Below, in pieces: positions 23,831 through 33,445 of a stretch of DNA of 64,000 nt; the stretch's first letter is position 1; each line of letters begins with the position of its first letter. The notes beneath the pieces are model-generated. The model had not been told where the DNA came from, did no database searches, and saw nothing but the letters and a program-made list of their open reading frames with translations. Location: positions 1 to 64,000 of the forward strand of contig NZ_JAJLQZ010000016.1 of NCBI RefSeq assembly GCF_020991375.1, read 5' to 3'. This DNA comes from Glycomyces amatae. GTDB taxonomy: Bacteria > Actinomycetota > Actinomycetes > Mycobacteriales > Micromonosporaceae. Position numbers and translations under genes: made by a program.

Positions 23831-25507
23831 ATGGGCGATCCTCAGCTCGCCGCGCTGGCGCAGCGGCACTTCGACCACCACCTGGCCGACAACCCCCTCT
23901 CGGCCAGCTTCTACGGCATCCCCGGCTACGACGACCGGCTCCCCGACCCGACCCGGGAGGGCGACCAGGCGCGGATCGGCCACCACGCGGAGATCCGCGA
24001 CGGCCTCGCCGCCATCGACCCCGACACCCTCGAAGGCCAGGACCGCATCACCTACTCGGTGCTGGCGCGCCTGGTCTCGGACCAGGCCGCGTACCTCGGG
24101 GCGGCCCTGAGCGAGGTCGCCCTCAGCAACACCATCTCCGGCCCGGTCTCCTCGATGCTGTCCTCCCTGCCGCGCCTGTCCCTCGACTCGGCGCAGCGCA
24201 GCCGCGACTACCTGGTGCGCCTGGGCGCGCTCGGCGAGTACTTCGACCGGCTGCTGTGGCGGTACCGGCAGGCGCGGACCGTGGGGCGCCACCAGACCCG
24301 GCACGGCGTGCTGGCCGTCATCGACCAGATCGAGGACTACCTGGCGACCGACCTGGAGACGGACCCGCTCGCCTCGCTGGAGCCGACCGGCGTGGACGCG
24401 GAGGCCTGGCGGGCCGAGGCCCGCGCGCTGGTCCGCGAAGGCGTGCGGCCCGCCCTGCGGCGGTTGGCCACGGCCCTGGACATCGAGTTCCTGCCGGACG
24501 CGCGCGACGACGACCACGTGGGGGTCTGCCACGTGCCCGGCGGCGAGGCCGGGTACCGCGCCGCCTCGCGGTACTTCACCACCACCGACCTCAGCCCCGA
24601 GGAGGTCCATCAGATCGGGCTCGACGAGGTCGCGCGGCTGCGCGCCGAGTTCGCCGAGATCGGCGAGCGGGCGCTGGGGACCGGGGACGCCGCCGAGGTG
24701 ATCGACCGGCTCCGAGGCGACCGCTCGCTGCGGTACGGGAGCGCCGAGGAGATCCTCGCCGACGTCACCGGGGCGCTGCGGCGGGCCGAGGAGGCGCTGC
24801 CGTCGGCGTTCCTGGACTACGACATCGCGCCGTGCAGCGTGGAGGTCATCCCCGAGGCGGCCGCGAAGGGCTCGACCCTCGCGTACTACACCGTGCCCGC
24901 CTCGGACGGCTCGCGACCGGGCACCCACTGGGTCAACACCTACGACCCGCCCAGCCGCGCCCGGTACGAGTACGAGGCCCTCGCGTTCCACGAGAGCGTC
25001 CCCGGCCACCACCTCCAGTTCGCGCTCGGGCAGACCCTCGACGACCTGCCGCGGTTCCGGCAGTTCGGGTACGTCACCGCGTTCGGCGAGGGCTGGGGCC
25101 TGTACACCGAGCGGCTGTGCGACGAGATCGGGCTCTACAGCGGCGACCTCGCCCGGCTCGGCATGGTCTCGTTCGACGCGTGGCGGGCCTGCCGGCTCGT
25201 CGTCGACACCGGGATGCACGCCTTCGGGTGGTCGCGCGAGCGGGCGATCCGGTACATGCGCGAGAACACCGCGCTGTCCGAAGTGAACATCGCGAACGAG
25301 GTCGACCGGTACATCGCCTGGCCGGGCCAGGCGCTGGCGTACATGATCGGCCGCAAGCACATCGAGACGCTGCGGGCGCGGGCCGAGAAGGCGCTCGGGA
25401 GCAGGTTCGACCTGCGGCACTTCCACGACCGCATCCTCTCCAGCGGCTCGATCCCGCTGGAGACCATGACCTGGGTCGTGGAGGCGTGGATCGCGGAGCC
25501 GCGGTAG
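23831..25507 (+). CDS. DUF885-family putative metallopeptidase
   Basis: 558-aa cytoplasmic protein of the DUF885 family, related to M32/M3-like zinc peptidases. The metal-site motif is FHESVPGHH, followed by a downstream Glu in AFGEGWGLYTERL, matching the HExxxxHH...E arrangement of the family. The rest is helical. Start ATG at 23831 is preceded by GGAAGGG. Substrate is unknown; members are described as dipeptidyl or oligopeptidase-like. It is divergent from the smORF-frnE pair and ends with a classic terminator. Confidence 0.88.
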   Translation: MGDPQLAALAQRHFDHHLADNPLSASFYGIPGYDDRLPDPTREGDQARIGHHAEIRDGLAAIDPDTLEGQDRITYSVLARLVSDQAAYLGAALSEVALSNTISGPVSSMLSSLPRLSLDSAQRSRDYLVRLGALGEYFDRLLWRYRQARTVGRHQTRHGVLAVIDQIEDYLATDLETDPLASLEPTGVDAEAWRAEARALVREGVRPALRRLATALDIEFLPDARDDDHVGVCHVPGGEAGYRAASRYFTTTDLSPEEVHQIGLDEVARLRAEFAEIGERALGTGDAAEVIDRLRGDRSLRYGSAEEILADVTGALRRAEEALPSAFLDYDIAPCSVEVIPEAAAKGSTLAYYTVPASDGSRPGTHWVNTYDPPSRARYEYEALAFHESVPGHHLQFALGQTLDDLPRFRQFGYVTAFGEGWGLYTERLCDEIGLYSGDLARLGMVSFDAWRACRLVVDTGMHAFGWSRERAIRYMRENTALSEVNIANEVDRYIAWPGQALAYMIGRKHIETLRARAEKALGSRFDLRHFHDRILSSGSIPLETMTWVVEAWIAEPR

Positions 25508-25527
25508 CCCGTTCGGGGGAACGCGCC

Positions 25528-25563
25528 GACCGGCGGAGGCCTCGGGCCTTCGCCGGTCTTTTT
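25528..25563 (+). terminator. Rho-independent terminator of the DUF885 gene
   Basis: 14-bp stem with one G-U wobble and a 3-nt loop, followed by TTTTT at 25559-25563. One of few terminators here with a true U-tract. Confidence 0.92.
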
Positions 25564-25894
25564 GCGCCGCAACACCAATGGGGCCGGTGGGGCGTATGCG
25601 ACGGGAGTCGGGCACCGGGTGTTGTCGGATTGGCGACAGACAGTGCCGCCCGGGTCCTGCACGATGTGGGGGCGGCGGCGACTCCCCCCGGGCGCCGCCG
25701 CAACAGTCTTCCGGGCACCCGGCCCGATGCGCCGCGGCGACGCGAGCGGCCTGCGCCGCAGCCCCTCTCGACATTCCTCAAGGGACGGCGAAGCCCTGCC
25801 GACATTTCCGTTCAAATGCCCGAACGGGTCGGCCATCGCAAGCATTCGTGGAGAACATCACCATTCGGGATGAGCCCTTCCGCCGATCGTGCAC
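25564..25894. other. Intergenic region upstream of the siderophore operon
   Basis: About 330 bp in which I see no convincing gene; short open frames exist but are Arg/Pro-rich with no ribosome site. The right end becomes A/T-richer towards the iron box. Confidence 0.45.
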
Positions 25895-25913
25895 TTAGGT
25901 TAGCCTAACCTAC
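25895..25913. promoter_or_regulatory. Iron box (IdeR/DmdR1 operator)
   Basis: TTAGGTTAGCCTAACCTAC matches the IdeR/DmdR consensus TTAGGTTAGGCTAACCTAA at 17 of 19 positions and is a near-perfect palindrome. It lies 48 bp before the desA start. Iron-loaded repressor would shut off the operon. Confidence 0.93.
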
Positions 25914-25960
25914 ACGTTCCCCGGCCATCTCGAGACCGTCCCTCCGCGAAAGGACCTTCT

Positions 25961-27502
25961 GTGCTGACAAGCGCCGACCCGCGTCCGGCTCCCGCGCCGC
26001 CCACCCGGACACCCCCGGCCCTCCTGGGCCGCGAATCGGCCGCCGCCTACCGCGGCCTCATCGCCGAAGTCGCAGGGCGCCTTGCCGAGCGCTTCGCCGC
26101 CGCCGACCGGCCCTGGACCGGCGCCGCCCCGGCCGACCTGGCACCGGCCGTCGCCGCGGTCGACCTCGACCGACCCCTGGCGTCCTTCGAGGACGCGTTC
26201 GCGGAGGTCGGCGAGCTCTACCTCGACGACGCGGTCTGGTTCCACCACCCGGCCTACCTCGCGCACCTCAACTGCCCCGTCGCGCTCCCGGCCGTGGCCG
26301 CCGAGACCGTGCTCGCCGCCGTGAACACCTCGGTCGACACCTGGGACCAGAGCGCCGGGGGCACCCTCATCGAGCAGCGCCTCATCGAGTGGACCGCCGC
26401 CCGGATCGGGCTCGGACCGGACGCCGACGGCGTCTTCACCTCCGGTGGGACGCAGTCGAACCTGCACGCCCTGCTGCTGGCCAGGGACGAGGCGGTCGAA
26501 CGCGTCCTGCGCGGGCACCGCCCCGAGGACGGCCCGCGGCCGCGCGGCGTCGAGGTCCTGCCCCGCCTGCGGCTCTTCGCCTCCCCGCACAGCCACTTCA
26601 GCGTCGTCAAGGCCGCCAGGCTGCTCGGGCTCGGCGAGGACGCGGTCGTCACCGTCCCGGCCGACGACTGGTTCCGCATGCACCCGGCCGCGCTGGACGC
26701 GGCCCTGGAGACCTGCCGCGAGCGGGGCCTGGTGCCCGCCGCCGTGGTCGCCACCGCCGGGACCACCGACTTCGGGTCGGTCGACCCGCTCGGCCCGATC
26801 GCCGAGGTCGCCGCCGCGCACGGGGCCTGGCTCCACGTCGACGCCGCCTACGGCTGCGGCCTGCTCGTCTCCCTGGAGCACCGGGGCCTGCTCGACGGGA
26901 TCGAGCAGGCCGACTCGGTCACCGTGGACTACCACAAGTCGTTCTTCCAGCCCGTCAGCTCCTCGGCGCTCCTCGTGCGCGACCGCGCCTCGCTGCGCCA
27001 CGTCACCCACCACGCCGACTACCTCAACCCCGCCGAGGGCGCGGTCCCCAACCAGGTCGACAAGAGCCTCCAGACCACGCGGCGCTTCGACGCCCTGAAG
27101 CTGTGGATGACGCTGCGCACCTTGGGGCCCGACGCGGTCGGCGCCATGTTCGACCGGGTCTGCGCCCTCGCGGACCAGACCTGGGACTGGCTCGCCACCG
27201 ACCCGCGCTTCGAGGTCGCCGCCCCGCCCTCGCAGCTGTCGACGGTGCTGTTCCGGCTCGCGGGCGCCGGAGGCGAGGAGGACGCGGACGAGGTGCACCG
27301 CCGGGCCCGCGAGGCGCTCGCGGCCTCCGGGGCGGGCATGGTCGCGGCCACCAGGGTCGAGGGCCGCATCGCCCTGAAGCTCACGCTGCTCAACCCCGGG
27401 ACGGGCCTGTCGGACATCGTGCCCGTGCTGGAGGCGCTCGCGCGCCACGGCAAGCGGGCCATGGAGGCCGACCGCCGCACCGCCGCGGAGGCCGCCGCGT
27501 GA
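25961..27502 (+). CDS. desA: PLP-dependent lysine decarboxylase, siderophore biosynthesis
   Basis: 513-aa pyridoxal-phosphate decarboxylase of group II. In desferrioxamine synthesis DesA converts lysine to cadaverine. The PLP lysine is K326 in VDYHKSFFQP; H212 in SPHSHFS stacks on the cofactor, and D294 in LHVDAAYG pairs with its nitrogen. ATAGTTDFGSVDP is also typical. GTG at 25961 follows GAAAGGA, 48 bp after the iron box. Its stop overlaps the desB start as GTGA. A diaminobutyrate decarboxylase is the main alternative, but the four-gene order fits des. Confidence 0.93.
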   Translation: MLTSADPRPAPAPPTRTPPALLGRESAAAYRGLIAEVAGRLAERFAAADRPWTGAAPADLAPAVAAVDLDRPLASFEDAFAEVGELYLDDAVWFHHPAYLAHLNCPVALPAVAAETVLAAVNTSVDTWDQSAGGTLIEQRLIEWTAARIGLGPDADGVFTSGGTQSNLHALLLARDEAVERVLRGHRPEDGPRPRGVEVLPRLRLFASPHSHFSVVKAARLLGLGEDAVVTVPADDWFRMHPAALDAALETCRERGLVPAAVVATAGTTDFGSVDPLGPIAEVAAAHGAWLHVDAAYGCGLLVSLEHRGLLDGIEQADSVTVDYHKSFFQPVSSSALLVRDRASLRHVTHHADYLNPAEGAVPNQVDKSLQTTRRFDALKLWMTLRTLGPDAVGAMFDRVCALADQTWDWLATDPRFEVAAPPSQLSTVLFRLAGAGGEEDADEVHRRAREALAASGAGMVAATRVEGRIALKLTLLNPGTGLSDIVPVLEALARHGKRAMEADRRTAAEAAA

Positions 27503-28776
27503 AGGTCCACGACTTCATCGGGATCGGCCTGGGGCCGTTCAACCTCGGGCTCGCGGCGCTGACCGCCCCCATCGCGGACCTCGACGGGGTCTTCCTGGAG
27601 CGCAAGACGAACGTCGACTGGCACCCGGGGATGCTCATCGAGGGCACCACCATGCAGGTGCCGTTCATGGCCGACCTCGCGACGCTGGCCGACCCGACGT
27701 CCGAGTTCTCGTTCCTCAACTACCTCAAGGAGAACGGGCGGATCTACCCGTTCTACATCCGCGAGTCGTTCTTCCAGCTGCGCACCGAGTTCCAGGACTA
27801 CCTGCGCTGGGCCGCCGCGAGACTGGACAACCTGCGGTTCGGGCGGACCGTGACGGGCGTGGCGTGGGCCGACGGGGTGTACGCGGTGCGTTCGGAAGGC
27901 CCCGGCGGCGACGAGGTCCACCACGGACGCAAGCTCGTGCTGGGGACCGGGACGCCGCCGTGGATCCCGCCCGCGTGCCGCGGCCTCGAAGGCGACACCG
28001 TGTGCCACGCGTCCGCGTACCTGGAGCACCGGGACCGGCTCAAGGCGTGCGGCTCGGTCACCGTGGTCGGCAGCGGCCAGAGCGCCGCCGAGGTCTACCG
28101 GGACCTCTTGGAGGACGTCGGGACCGGCGGGTACGAACTGAACTGGGTGACCCGCTCCCCCAGGTTCTTCCCGCTGGAGTACACCAAGCTGACGCTGGAG
28201 ATGACCAGCCCGGAGTACGTGGACTACTTCCACGGCCTGCCGCCCGCCAAGCGCGACGAGCTGAACGCGGCCCAGAAGGGCCTGTACAAGGGCATCAACG
28301 CCGAGCTGATCAACGAGATCTACGACCTGCTGTACCGCAAGCGCTTCGAGCAGGGGTCCGTGGCGACGCGGCTGCTCACCAACTGCACCCTCGAGAGGGC
28401 CGCGGTCGACGAGAAGGGCCTGCGGCTCGGCGTCAGGCAGCACGAGCAGGACCGCGCCTTCGAGCTGCGCACCGAGGGCCTGGTGCTGGCGACCGGCTAC
28501 AGCCGCCGCCTCCCCGGTTTCATGGACCCCGTCCGCGACCGGCTCCGGTTCGACGCGACCGGGCGCCTCGACGCCCGCCGCGACTACAGCGTCGACGCCG
28601 CCGGGGAGGGCGAGGTCTTCGTCCAGAACGCCGAACTCGCCACCCACGGCTTCACCGCCCCCGACCTCGGCATGGCCGCCCACCGCAACTCCTGGATCAT
28701 CCGGTCCCTGACCGGCCGGGAGGTCTACCCGATCGAGCGCCGCATCGGCTTCCAGGAGTTCGGGGCGCCGTCGTGA
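27499..28776 (+). CDS. desB: Siderophore amine N-hydroxylase (cadaverine/lysine N6-monooxygenase)
   Basis: 425-aa flavin-dependent N-monooxygenase of the IucD/SidA family. DesB hydroxylates cadaverine to N-hydroxycadaverine using FAD, NADPH and O2. The FAD-binding start is GIGLGPFNLGLAAL; the NADPH site is VVGSGQSAAEVY; the C-terminal LATGY(S)RR motif marks substrate-specific N-hydroxylases. GTG at 27499 overlaps the desA stop by GTGA. The end also overlaps a possible start of the next gene in the same way. Confidence 0.95.
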   Translation: MKVHDFIGIGLGPFNLGLAALTAPIADLDGVFLERKTNVDWHPGMLIEGTTMQVPFMADLATLADPTSEFSFLNYLKENGRIYPFYIRESFFQLRTEFQDYLRWAAARLDNLRFGRTVTGVAWADGVYAVRSEGPGGDEVHHGRKLVLGTGTPPWIPPACRGLEGDTVCHASAYLEHRDRLKACGSVTVVGSGQSAAEVYRDLLEDVGTGGYELNWVTRSPRFFPLEYTKLTLEMTSPEYVDYFHGLPPAKRDELNAAQKGLYKGINAELINEIYDLLYRKRFEQGSVATRLLTNCTLERAAVDEKGLRLGVRQHEQDRAFELRTEGLVLATGYSRRLPGFMDPVRDRLRFDATGRLDARRDYSVDAAGEGEVFVQNAELATHGFTAPDLGMAAHRNSWIIRSLTGREVYPIERRIGFQEFGAPS

Positions 28777-28820
28777 CGAACGCCCCCGCAAACGACCGCC
28801 GACGTGAGAGAGGCACCGCC

Positions 28821-29411
28821 GTGAACGCGACCCTGAAGGCGCCCGGCACCTTCTACCACCTGCACGAGGGCCTCGGGGACTTCGGCCTGCGCCTGGTCGA
28901 CCCGCCCACCGACGCGCCGCTGCTGCACGAGTGGGTGACCCACCCGAAGGCGAAGTACTGGATGATGCAGGACGCCTCCGTGGCCGACGTGCTCGCCGAG
29001 CACGAGGGCATCGAGATGAGCGCCCACCACTTCGCCTACATGGGCCTGTACCACTACCGGGCCCGGTTCCTCGTGGAGGTCTACGACCCGGCCCGCTCCG
29101 AGCTCGCGGGCGTGTACGACCCGGCCCCGGGCGACGTGGGCATGCACGTGCTCACCGCCCCGAGCGACCGGCCGATCCCCGGGTTCACCAAGGGCGTCAT
29201 GACCACCGTGATGCGCCTGCTGTTCGAGGGCTTCGGCGCGCAGCGCGCCGTGGTCGAGCCCGACGTGGGGAACGAGGCCATCCACCGGCTCAACGAGTTC
29301 GCGGGCTTCCGGCCCGAGCGGACCGTGGACCTCAAGGACAAGCGGGGGCTCCTGAGCTTCTGCACCCGAATCGACTTCGAGCGGTCCGCCGCCAGAGGAG
29401 TGCACACGTGA
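28821..29411 (+). CDS. desC: Siderophore acyltransferase (IucB/AlcB-like GNAT)
   Basis: 196-aa acetyltransferase-fold enzyme that would acylate N-hydroxycadaverine with succinyl-, acetyl- or similar CoA. The family motif HEWVTHPKAKYWMMQDA is near the N-terminus, and VVEPDVGNEAIHRLNEFAGF near the C-terminus binds CoA. The GTG at 28821 is chosen because it follows GAGAGAGG by 8 nt. A GTG at 28773 overlapping the desB stop (GTGA) is an alternative giving 212 aa, and would fit the coupling seen at the other joints of this operon. Confidence 0.92.
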   Translation: MNATLKAPGTFYHLHEGLGDFGLRLVDPPTDAPLLHEWVTHPKAKYWMMQDASVADVLAEHEGIEMSAHHFAYMGLYHYRARFLVEVYDPARSELAGVYDPAPGDVGMHVLTAPSDRPIPGFTKGVMTTVMRLLFEGFGAQRAVVEPDVGNEAIHRLNEFAGFRPERTVDLKDKRGLLSFCTRIDFERSAARGVHT

Positions 29412-31186
29412 GCGCCATCGACCATCTGACCCCCGGGCCGTGGCTGCGGGCCACGAGGCTCCTGCTGGCCAAGGCGATCGGCGAGTTCGCGCACGAGCGG
29501 CTGCTGGTCCCGGTGAAGGACGGCGACGGGTACGCCGTCGCGGCGGGCAGCGCAGCCGAAGGCACCGCCGAGCGGTACACGTTCGCCGCCAGGCGGTTCA
29601 AGCTCGACCACTGGGCCGTGGACGCCGACTCGATCGTCCGCCGGGACGCCGGCGGGGCCGAACTGGACCTCGACGCGGCCGCGTTCTTCCTGGCGTTCCG
29701 GGGCGAGCTGGGGCTGAGCGACGCGGTGCTGCCGGTGTACCTCGAGGAGGTCGCCGCGACCGTGAACCGCGGGGCGTACCAGCTCGGCGAGGAGCAGCCG
29801 GGGGCGGAAGCGCTCGTGGACGCGGACTTCCAGAGGATCGAGGCGGCCATGACCGGCGGGCACCCGTGCTTCGTGGCCGGGTCGGGGCGCCTGGGCTTCA
29901 CCTCGGAGGACTACCGGGCGTACGCGCCCGAGACCGGGGCGGGCGTGCGCCTGATGTGGCTGGCGGCGCGGCGCGAGCACGCGATGTTCGCCGCCGCACC
30001 GGAACTGGACTTCGACTGGCTGGTGGCGACGCAGCTCGACGCCGACTCGCGGGAGTACTTCGCCTCGCTCCTCACCGACCGGGGCCTGTCCTACGAGGAC
30101 GTCTACCTGATCCCGGTGCACCCGTGGCAGTGGCGCAACAAGATCTCGGTGACCTTCGCGCCCGAGATCGCCGCCGGGCGGCTCGTCCCGCTCGGCGAGG
30201 GCCACGACGACCACCAGGCGCAGCAGTCGATCCGGACGTTCTTCAACCGCTCGCGGCCCGAGGCGGACTACGTCAAGACCGCCCTGTCGGTGCTGAACAT
30301 GGGCTTCATGCGGGGCCTGTCCACCGAGTACATGGAGGTCACGCCCGCGATCAGCGACTTCGTGGCCGACATGGTGCACGGGGACGCGACCATGAAGCGC
30401 CACGGCGTCACGGTCCTGCGCGAGCGGGCCTCGGTGGGCTACCGGCACCCGGCCTACACGGCGGGCGCGCCGAAGGGCTCCCCGTACCGGAAGATGCTCG
30501 CGGCCCTGTGGCGCGAGAGCCCGGTCCCGAAGCTGGCCGAGGGCGAGCGCGTCGCCACGATGGCCTCGCTGCTGCACGTGGACTCGGGCGGCGGGTCGTT
30601 CGCGTCGGCGCTGATCCGCCGCTCGGGGCTGCGCCCGCAGGAGTGGCTTCGCGGCTACCTCGACGCCTACCTCGTGCCCGTGGCGCACTGCATGTACAAG
30701 TACGGGCTGGTGTTCATGCCCCACGGCGAGAACGTGATCCTGGCGCTGAGGGACGGCGCCGTGGAGCGGGTCTTCCTCAAGGACATCGGCGAGGAGTGCG
30801 GGATCCTGGAGCCCTCGACGGCGGTGCCCGAGGCGATCGCGCGCATCAAGGGCGAGGTGCCGGACGAGTCGCGCGCGATGTGCGTGCTCACCGACGTCGT
30901 GGACTGCTTCCTGCGGTTCCTCGCGGCCCAGCTGGACCTGGACGGGGTGCTCGGCGAGGACGAGTTCTGGCGGGTGGCCGCCGAGGCCCTGAAGGACTAC
31001 CAGGCCGCGCACCCCGAGCTCGCGGAGGCGTTCGAGCGGTTCTCGCTGTTCGCGGGCAGTTTCACGCTCTCGTGCCTGAACCGGTTGCAGCTGAAGAACA
31101 ACCAGCAGATGGTGGACCTGGAGAACCAGGAGGAGAGCCTGATCTACATCGGCAGGCTCGACAACCCCCTCGCCGCCTGGCGCTAG
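29408..31186 (+). CDS. desD: NRPS-independent siderophore synthetase
   Basis: 592-aa IucA/IucC-family synthetase. DesD uses ATP to join and cyclise succinyl-hydroxycadaverine units into desferrioxamine. Family motifs present include HPxHPxxK-like VHPWQWRNKIS, QAQQSIRTFFN, STEYMEVTPAISDF, and HGENVILALRDG in the C-terminal half. FhuF-like residues at the C-terminus are absent, as usual for DesD. GTG at 29408 overlaps the desC stop (GTGA). Last gene of the operon; no siderophore transporter is adjacent. Confidence 0.95.
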   Translation: MSAIDHLTPGPWLRATRLLLAKAIGEFAHERLLVPVKDGDGYAVAAGSAAEGTAERYTFAARRFKLDHWAVDADSIVRRDAGGAELDLDAAAFFLAFRGELGLSDAVLPVYLEEVAATVNRGAYQLGEEQPGAEALVDADFQRIEAAMTGGHPCFVAGSGRLGFTSEDYRAYAPETGAGVRLMWLAARREHAMFAAAPELDFDWLVATQLDADSREYFASLLTDRGLSYEDVYLIPVHPWQWRNKISVTFAPEIAAGRLVPLGEGHDDHQAQQSIRTFFNRSRPEADYVKTALSVLNMGFMRGLSTEYMEVTPAISDFVADMVHGDATMKRHGVTVLRERASVGYRHPAYTAGAPKGSPYRKMLAALWRESPVPKLAEGERVATMASLLHVDSGGGSFASALIRRSGLRPQEWLRGYLDAYLVPVAHCMYKYGLVFMPHGENVILALRDGAVERVFLKDIGEECGILEPSTAVPEAIARIKGEVPDESRAMCVLTDVVDCFLRFLAAQLDLDGVLGEDEFWRVAAEALKDYQAAHPELAEAFERFSLFAGSFTLSCLNRLQLKNNQQMVDLENQEESLIYIGRLDNPLAAWR

Positions 31187-31328
31187 CCGTGCCCGGGCGG
31201 GGCGAAGCGCCGCGCCCGGTCGCCGCCCGGCTCCGGCCGCACCGGGGCGGCGCGGACGCGCGGGGCGGGCACGGGCCGCCCCGCGTTCGGCTCCGCCTGG
31301 CGGACCGGGCGTGACACGACGGGTCATT

Positions 31329-32105
31329 ATGAACGGCATGCATCTGAACAGCCCTGTCCTCATCACCGGTGCCAGCCACGGCCTGGGCATGGTCACCGCC
31401 CAGCTGCTGGCCTCGCAAGGCGCCCCGCTGGCCCTGTGCGCCCGGGGCGCCGCCCCGCTCAACGAGTTCGCCGAGAAGCTGCGCGCCGAGCACGACGTCA
31501 AGGTGGTGACGCGGGCCCTGGACGTCAACGACCCCGAGCTGCTGGCCGAGTTCGTGCACGAGGCGGGGCGCCGCCTGGGCGACCTCGCGGGCGTGGTCGC
31601 GAACGTCGGCGGCGCCCGCGGCCGCGGGCTGCTCGACACGGGGCCCGAGGACTGGGCGTACACGCTGAGCGTCAACGTGACCAACGCGATGACGGCGCTG
31701 AAGGCCGCCCTGCCGCAGCTGCGGCGCACCCGCGGCGCGGCGGTCCTGGTCTCCTCGATCTCGGGTTCGAAGCCCTCCCCCGGGCTGGCGTACGGGTCGA
31801 CGAAGGCCGCGCTGAACCACGCCGCGACGGTCCTGGGGCGCGAGCTGGGACCCGGCGGCGTCCGGGTCAACGCGGTCGCGCCCGGGTCGATGCTGGTGCC
31901 CGACCGGAACTGGGACCGGCTGCGCGTGGCCGACCCGGGGCGCTACGAGGCGTTCCTGGACGAGTTCCCGACCCGCGAGCTGCTGGACCCCGAGGACGTG
32001 GCCGAGGTGATCGCCTTCCTCCTGTCGGACAAGGCGAAGGCGATCAACGGCGCGGTGATCCCGGTCGACGGCGGCCAGAACGCGCCGAGCGCCTACGGCT
32101 ACTGA
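31329..32105 (+). CDS. Short-chain dehydrogenase/reductase (FabG-like)
   Basis: 258-aa NAD(P)-dependent SDR. The cofactor motif TGASHGLG is at residues 13-20; NNAG is replaced by NVGG; the catalytic triad is S143, Y155 and K159 (AYGSTKAAL). The C-terminus (NGAVIPVDGGQNA) is typical of 3-oxoacyl reductase-like members. Start is uncertain: the ATG at 31329 has no strong ribosome site, and an ATG at 31338 and a GTG at 31311 are alternatives. It lies 143 bp after desD and is probably unrelated to it. Confidence 0.85.
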   Translation: MNGMHLNSPVLITGASHGLGMVTAQLLASQGAPLALCARGAAPLNEFAEKLRAEHDVKVVTRALDVNDPELLAEFVHEAGRRLGDLAGVVANVGGARGRGLLDTGPEDWAYTLSVNVTNAMTALKAALPQLRRTRGAAVLVSSISGSKPSPGLAYGSTKAALNHAATVLGRELGPGGVRVNAVAPGSMLVPDRNWDRLRVADPGRYEAFLDEFPTRELLDPEDVAEVIAFLLSDKAKAINGAVIPVDGGQNAPSAYGY

Positions 32106-32117
32106 CCGGGGCACCGG

Positions 32118-33386
32118 TCAGACGGCCCCCTCGGCCGGCGCGGCGGTGAGCCTGCCCATGAGGAACGGGAAGACCGCCAGGGCCACGACCGCGCAGCAGA
32201 CGCAGAGCACGCCGTAGCCGGCGTACTCGACGATCGGGCCCGAGGCGATCCCGGCGCCCATGGCGGCCAGGCCCATCACGAGGTCGGAGAAGCCCTGCGT
32301 GGACGGGCGCCGGGCCGGGCTGACCGCCCCGGTGACCAGGGCGGCCGAGCCGACGGTCATGGCCGACCAGCCGAGGCCGAGCAGGACCAGGCCGATCGAG
32401 ACGCGCACGTGGTCGCTCGCGGGGGCCGATCCGGCGACGGCGCACGCGGCGACGAGGAGCGCGGTGCCCGCGATCAGGACCGGCCGGGCGCCGCGCCGGT
32501 CGACGAGGCGGCCGATCACCGGCGCGAAGGCGTACATCGCGCCGATGTGCAGGCCGAGGATGAGGCCGACGACGCTGAGGGCGTCCTCGGGGTCGGCCAT
32601 GCCGTGCCTGATGTGCAGGGCGGTCATGGCCATGACGCCGACCATGACGAAGTGGCCGAGGGCCGCGGCGACGACGCCGGTGCGCACCGCCGGGTTGGTC
32701 TTCGCGGTGCGGTAGCCGTCGGCGATGGAGCGCTTCGGGGCGTCGGTCTCGCCGCTGAGCTCGCGGGCCTTCAGGAGCGGGTCGGGGCGCAGCATGACGT
32801 TGACGATCGCGGCCGTCACGAGGCACAGGGCGCCGATGGCGGCCATGGAGCCGACGTAGGCGGGGCCGCCGAACCAGGAGGTCCACACGTCCTCGGCGAC
32901 GGCGGCCAGGGACGGGCCGGCGACCGAGCCGATGGTGGTGGCCCACACGACGAGCGCCAGGTGCGAGCCGCGCTTGGCGGCGGGGGCGAGGTCGGCGGCG
33001 GCGTAGCGGGACTGGAGTCCGGCGAAGGAGGCCGAGCCGAGGAGGAAGTACCCGGTGACCGCGACGACGGGGTTGTCGAGGTGGACGGCGGCGATGACGG
33101 TGAGGGTGCCGAGGACGGCGCACGCGTAGCCGAAGGCGAGGCCGCCGCGGCGCCCGTAGCGCTCGGTGATGCGCACGGCGGGGACCACGACGAGGGCCGA
33201 GCCGCCGACGAAGAGGCTCTGCGCGAGTCCGGCGTAGGTCGAGGAGCCGGTCATGTCCTCGATGAGGAGGGCGCCGACGGCGATGCCGATGCCCACGGCG
33301 AGGCCGCCGAGGATCTGGGTGCAGAAGAGGGTGCGCAGGATGCGCCGTTGCAGGGCGGTGGTGTCGGGTGTCGCGGTGGCGGTCAC
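32118..33386 (-). CDS. MFS transporter
   Basis: 422-aa major facilitator permease with 12 predicted membrane helices. The loop 2-3 motif is RITERYGRRGGLAFGYA, and the second half has VIGRLVDRRGARPVLIAG, the mirrored motif of the family. It most resembles drug-efflux-type DHA1/YfcJ-like transporters. GTG at 33386 follows AGAAAGGA. It is encoded downstream of, and in the same direction as, the MocR-type regulator (59 bp apart), so the two may be cotranscribed. Substrate unknown. Confidence 0.88.
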   Translation of the reverse strand: MTATATPDTTALQRRILRTLFCTQILGGLAVGIGIAVGALLIEDMTGSSTYAGLAQSLFVGGSALVVVPAVRITERYGRRGGLAFGYACAVLGTLTVIAAVHLDNPVVAVTGYFLLGSASFAGLQSRYAAADLAPAAKRGSHLALVVWATTIGSVAGPSLAAVAEDVWTSWFGGPAYVGSMAAIGALCLVTAAIVNVMLRPDPLLKARELSGETDAPKRSIADGYRTAKTNPAVRTGVVAAALGHFVMVGVMAMTALHIRHGMADPEDALSVVGLILGLHIGAMYAFAPVIGRLVDRRGARPVLIAGTALLVAACAVAGSAPASDHVRVSIGLVLLGLGWSAMTVGSAALVTGAVSPARRPSTQGFSDLVMGLAAMGAGIASGPIVEYAGYGVLCVCCAVVALAVFPFLMGRLTAAPAEGAV

Positions 33387-33445
33387 GGGGGTCCTTTCTG
33401 GAGTTGTCGGCCGGTCCCGGCGGGGCCCGGCAGTGCCGGGGCGGG

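Noticed and set aside
25564-25894. Gene between DUF885 and the iron box
   Set aside because: Short frames are Arg/Ser/Pro-rich, overlap on both strands and lack ribosome sites.
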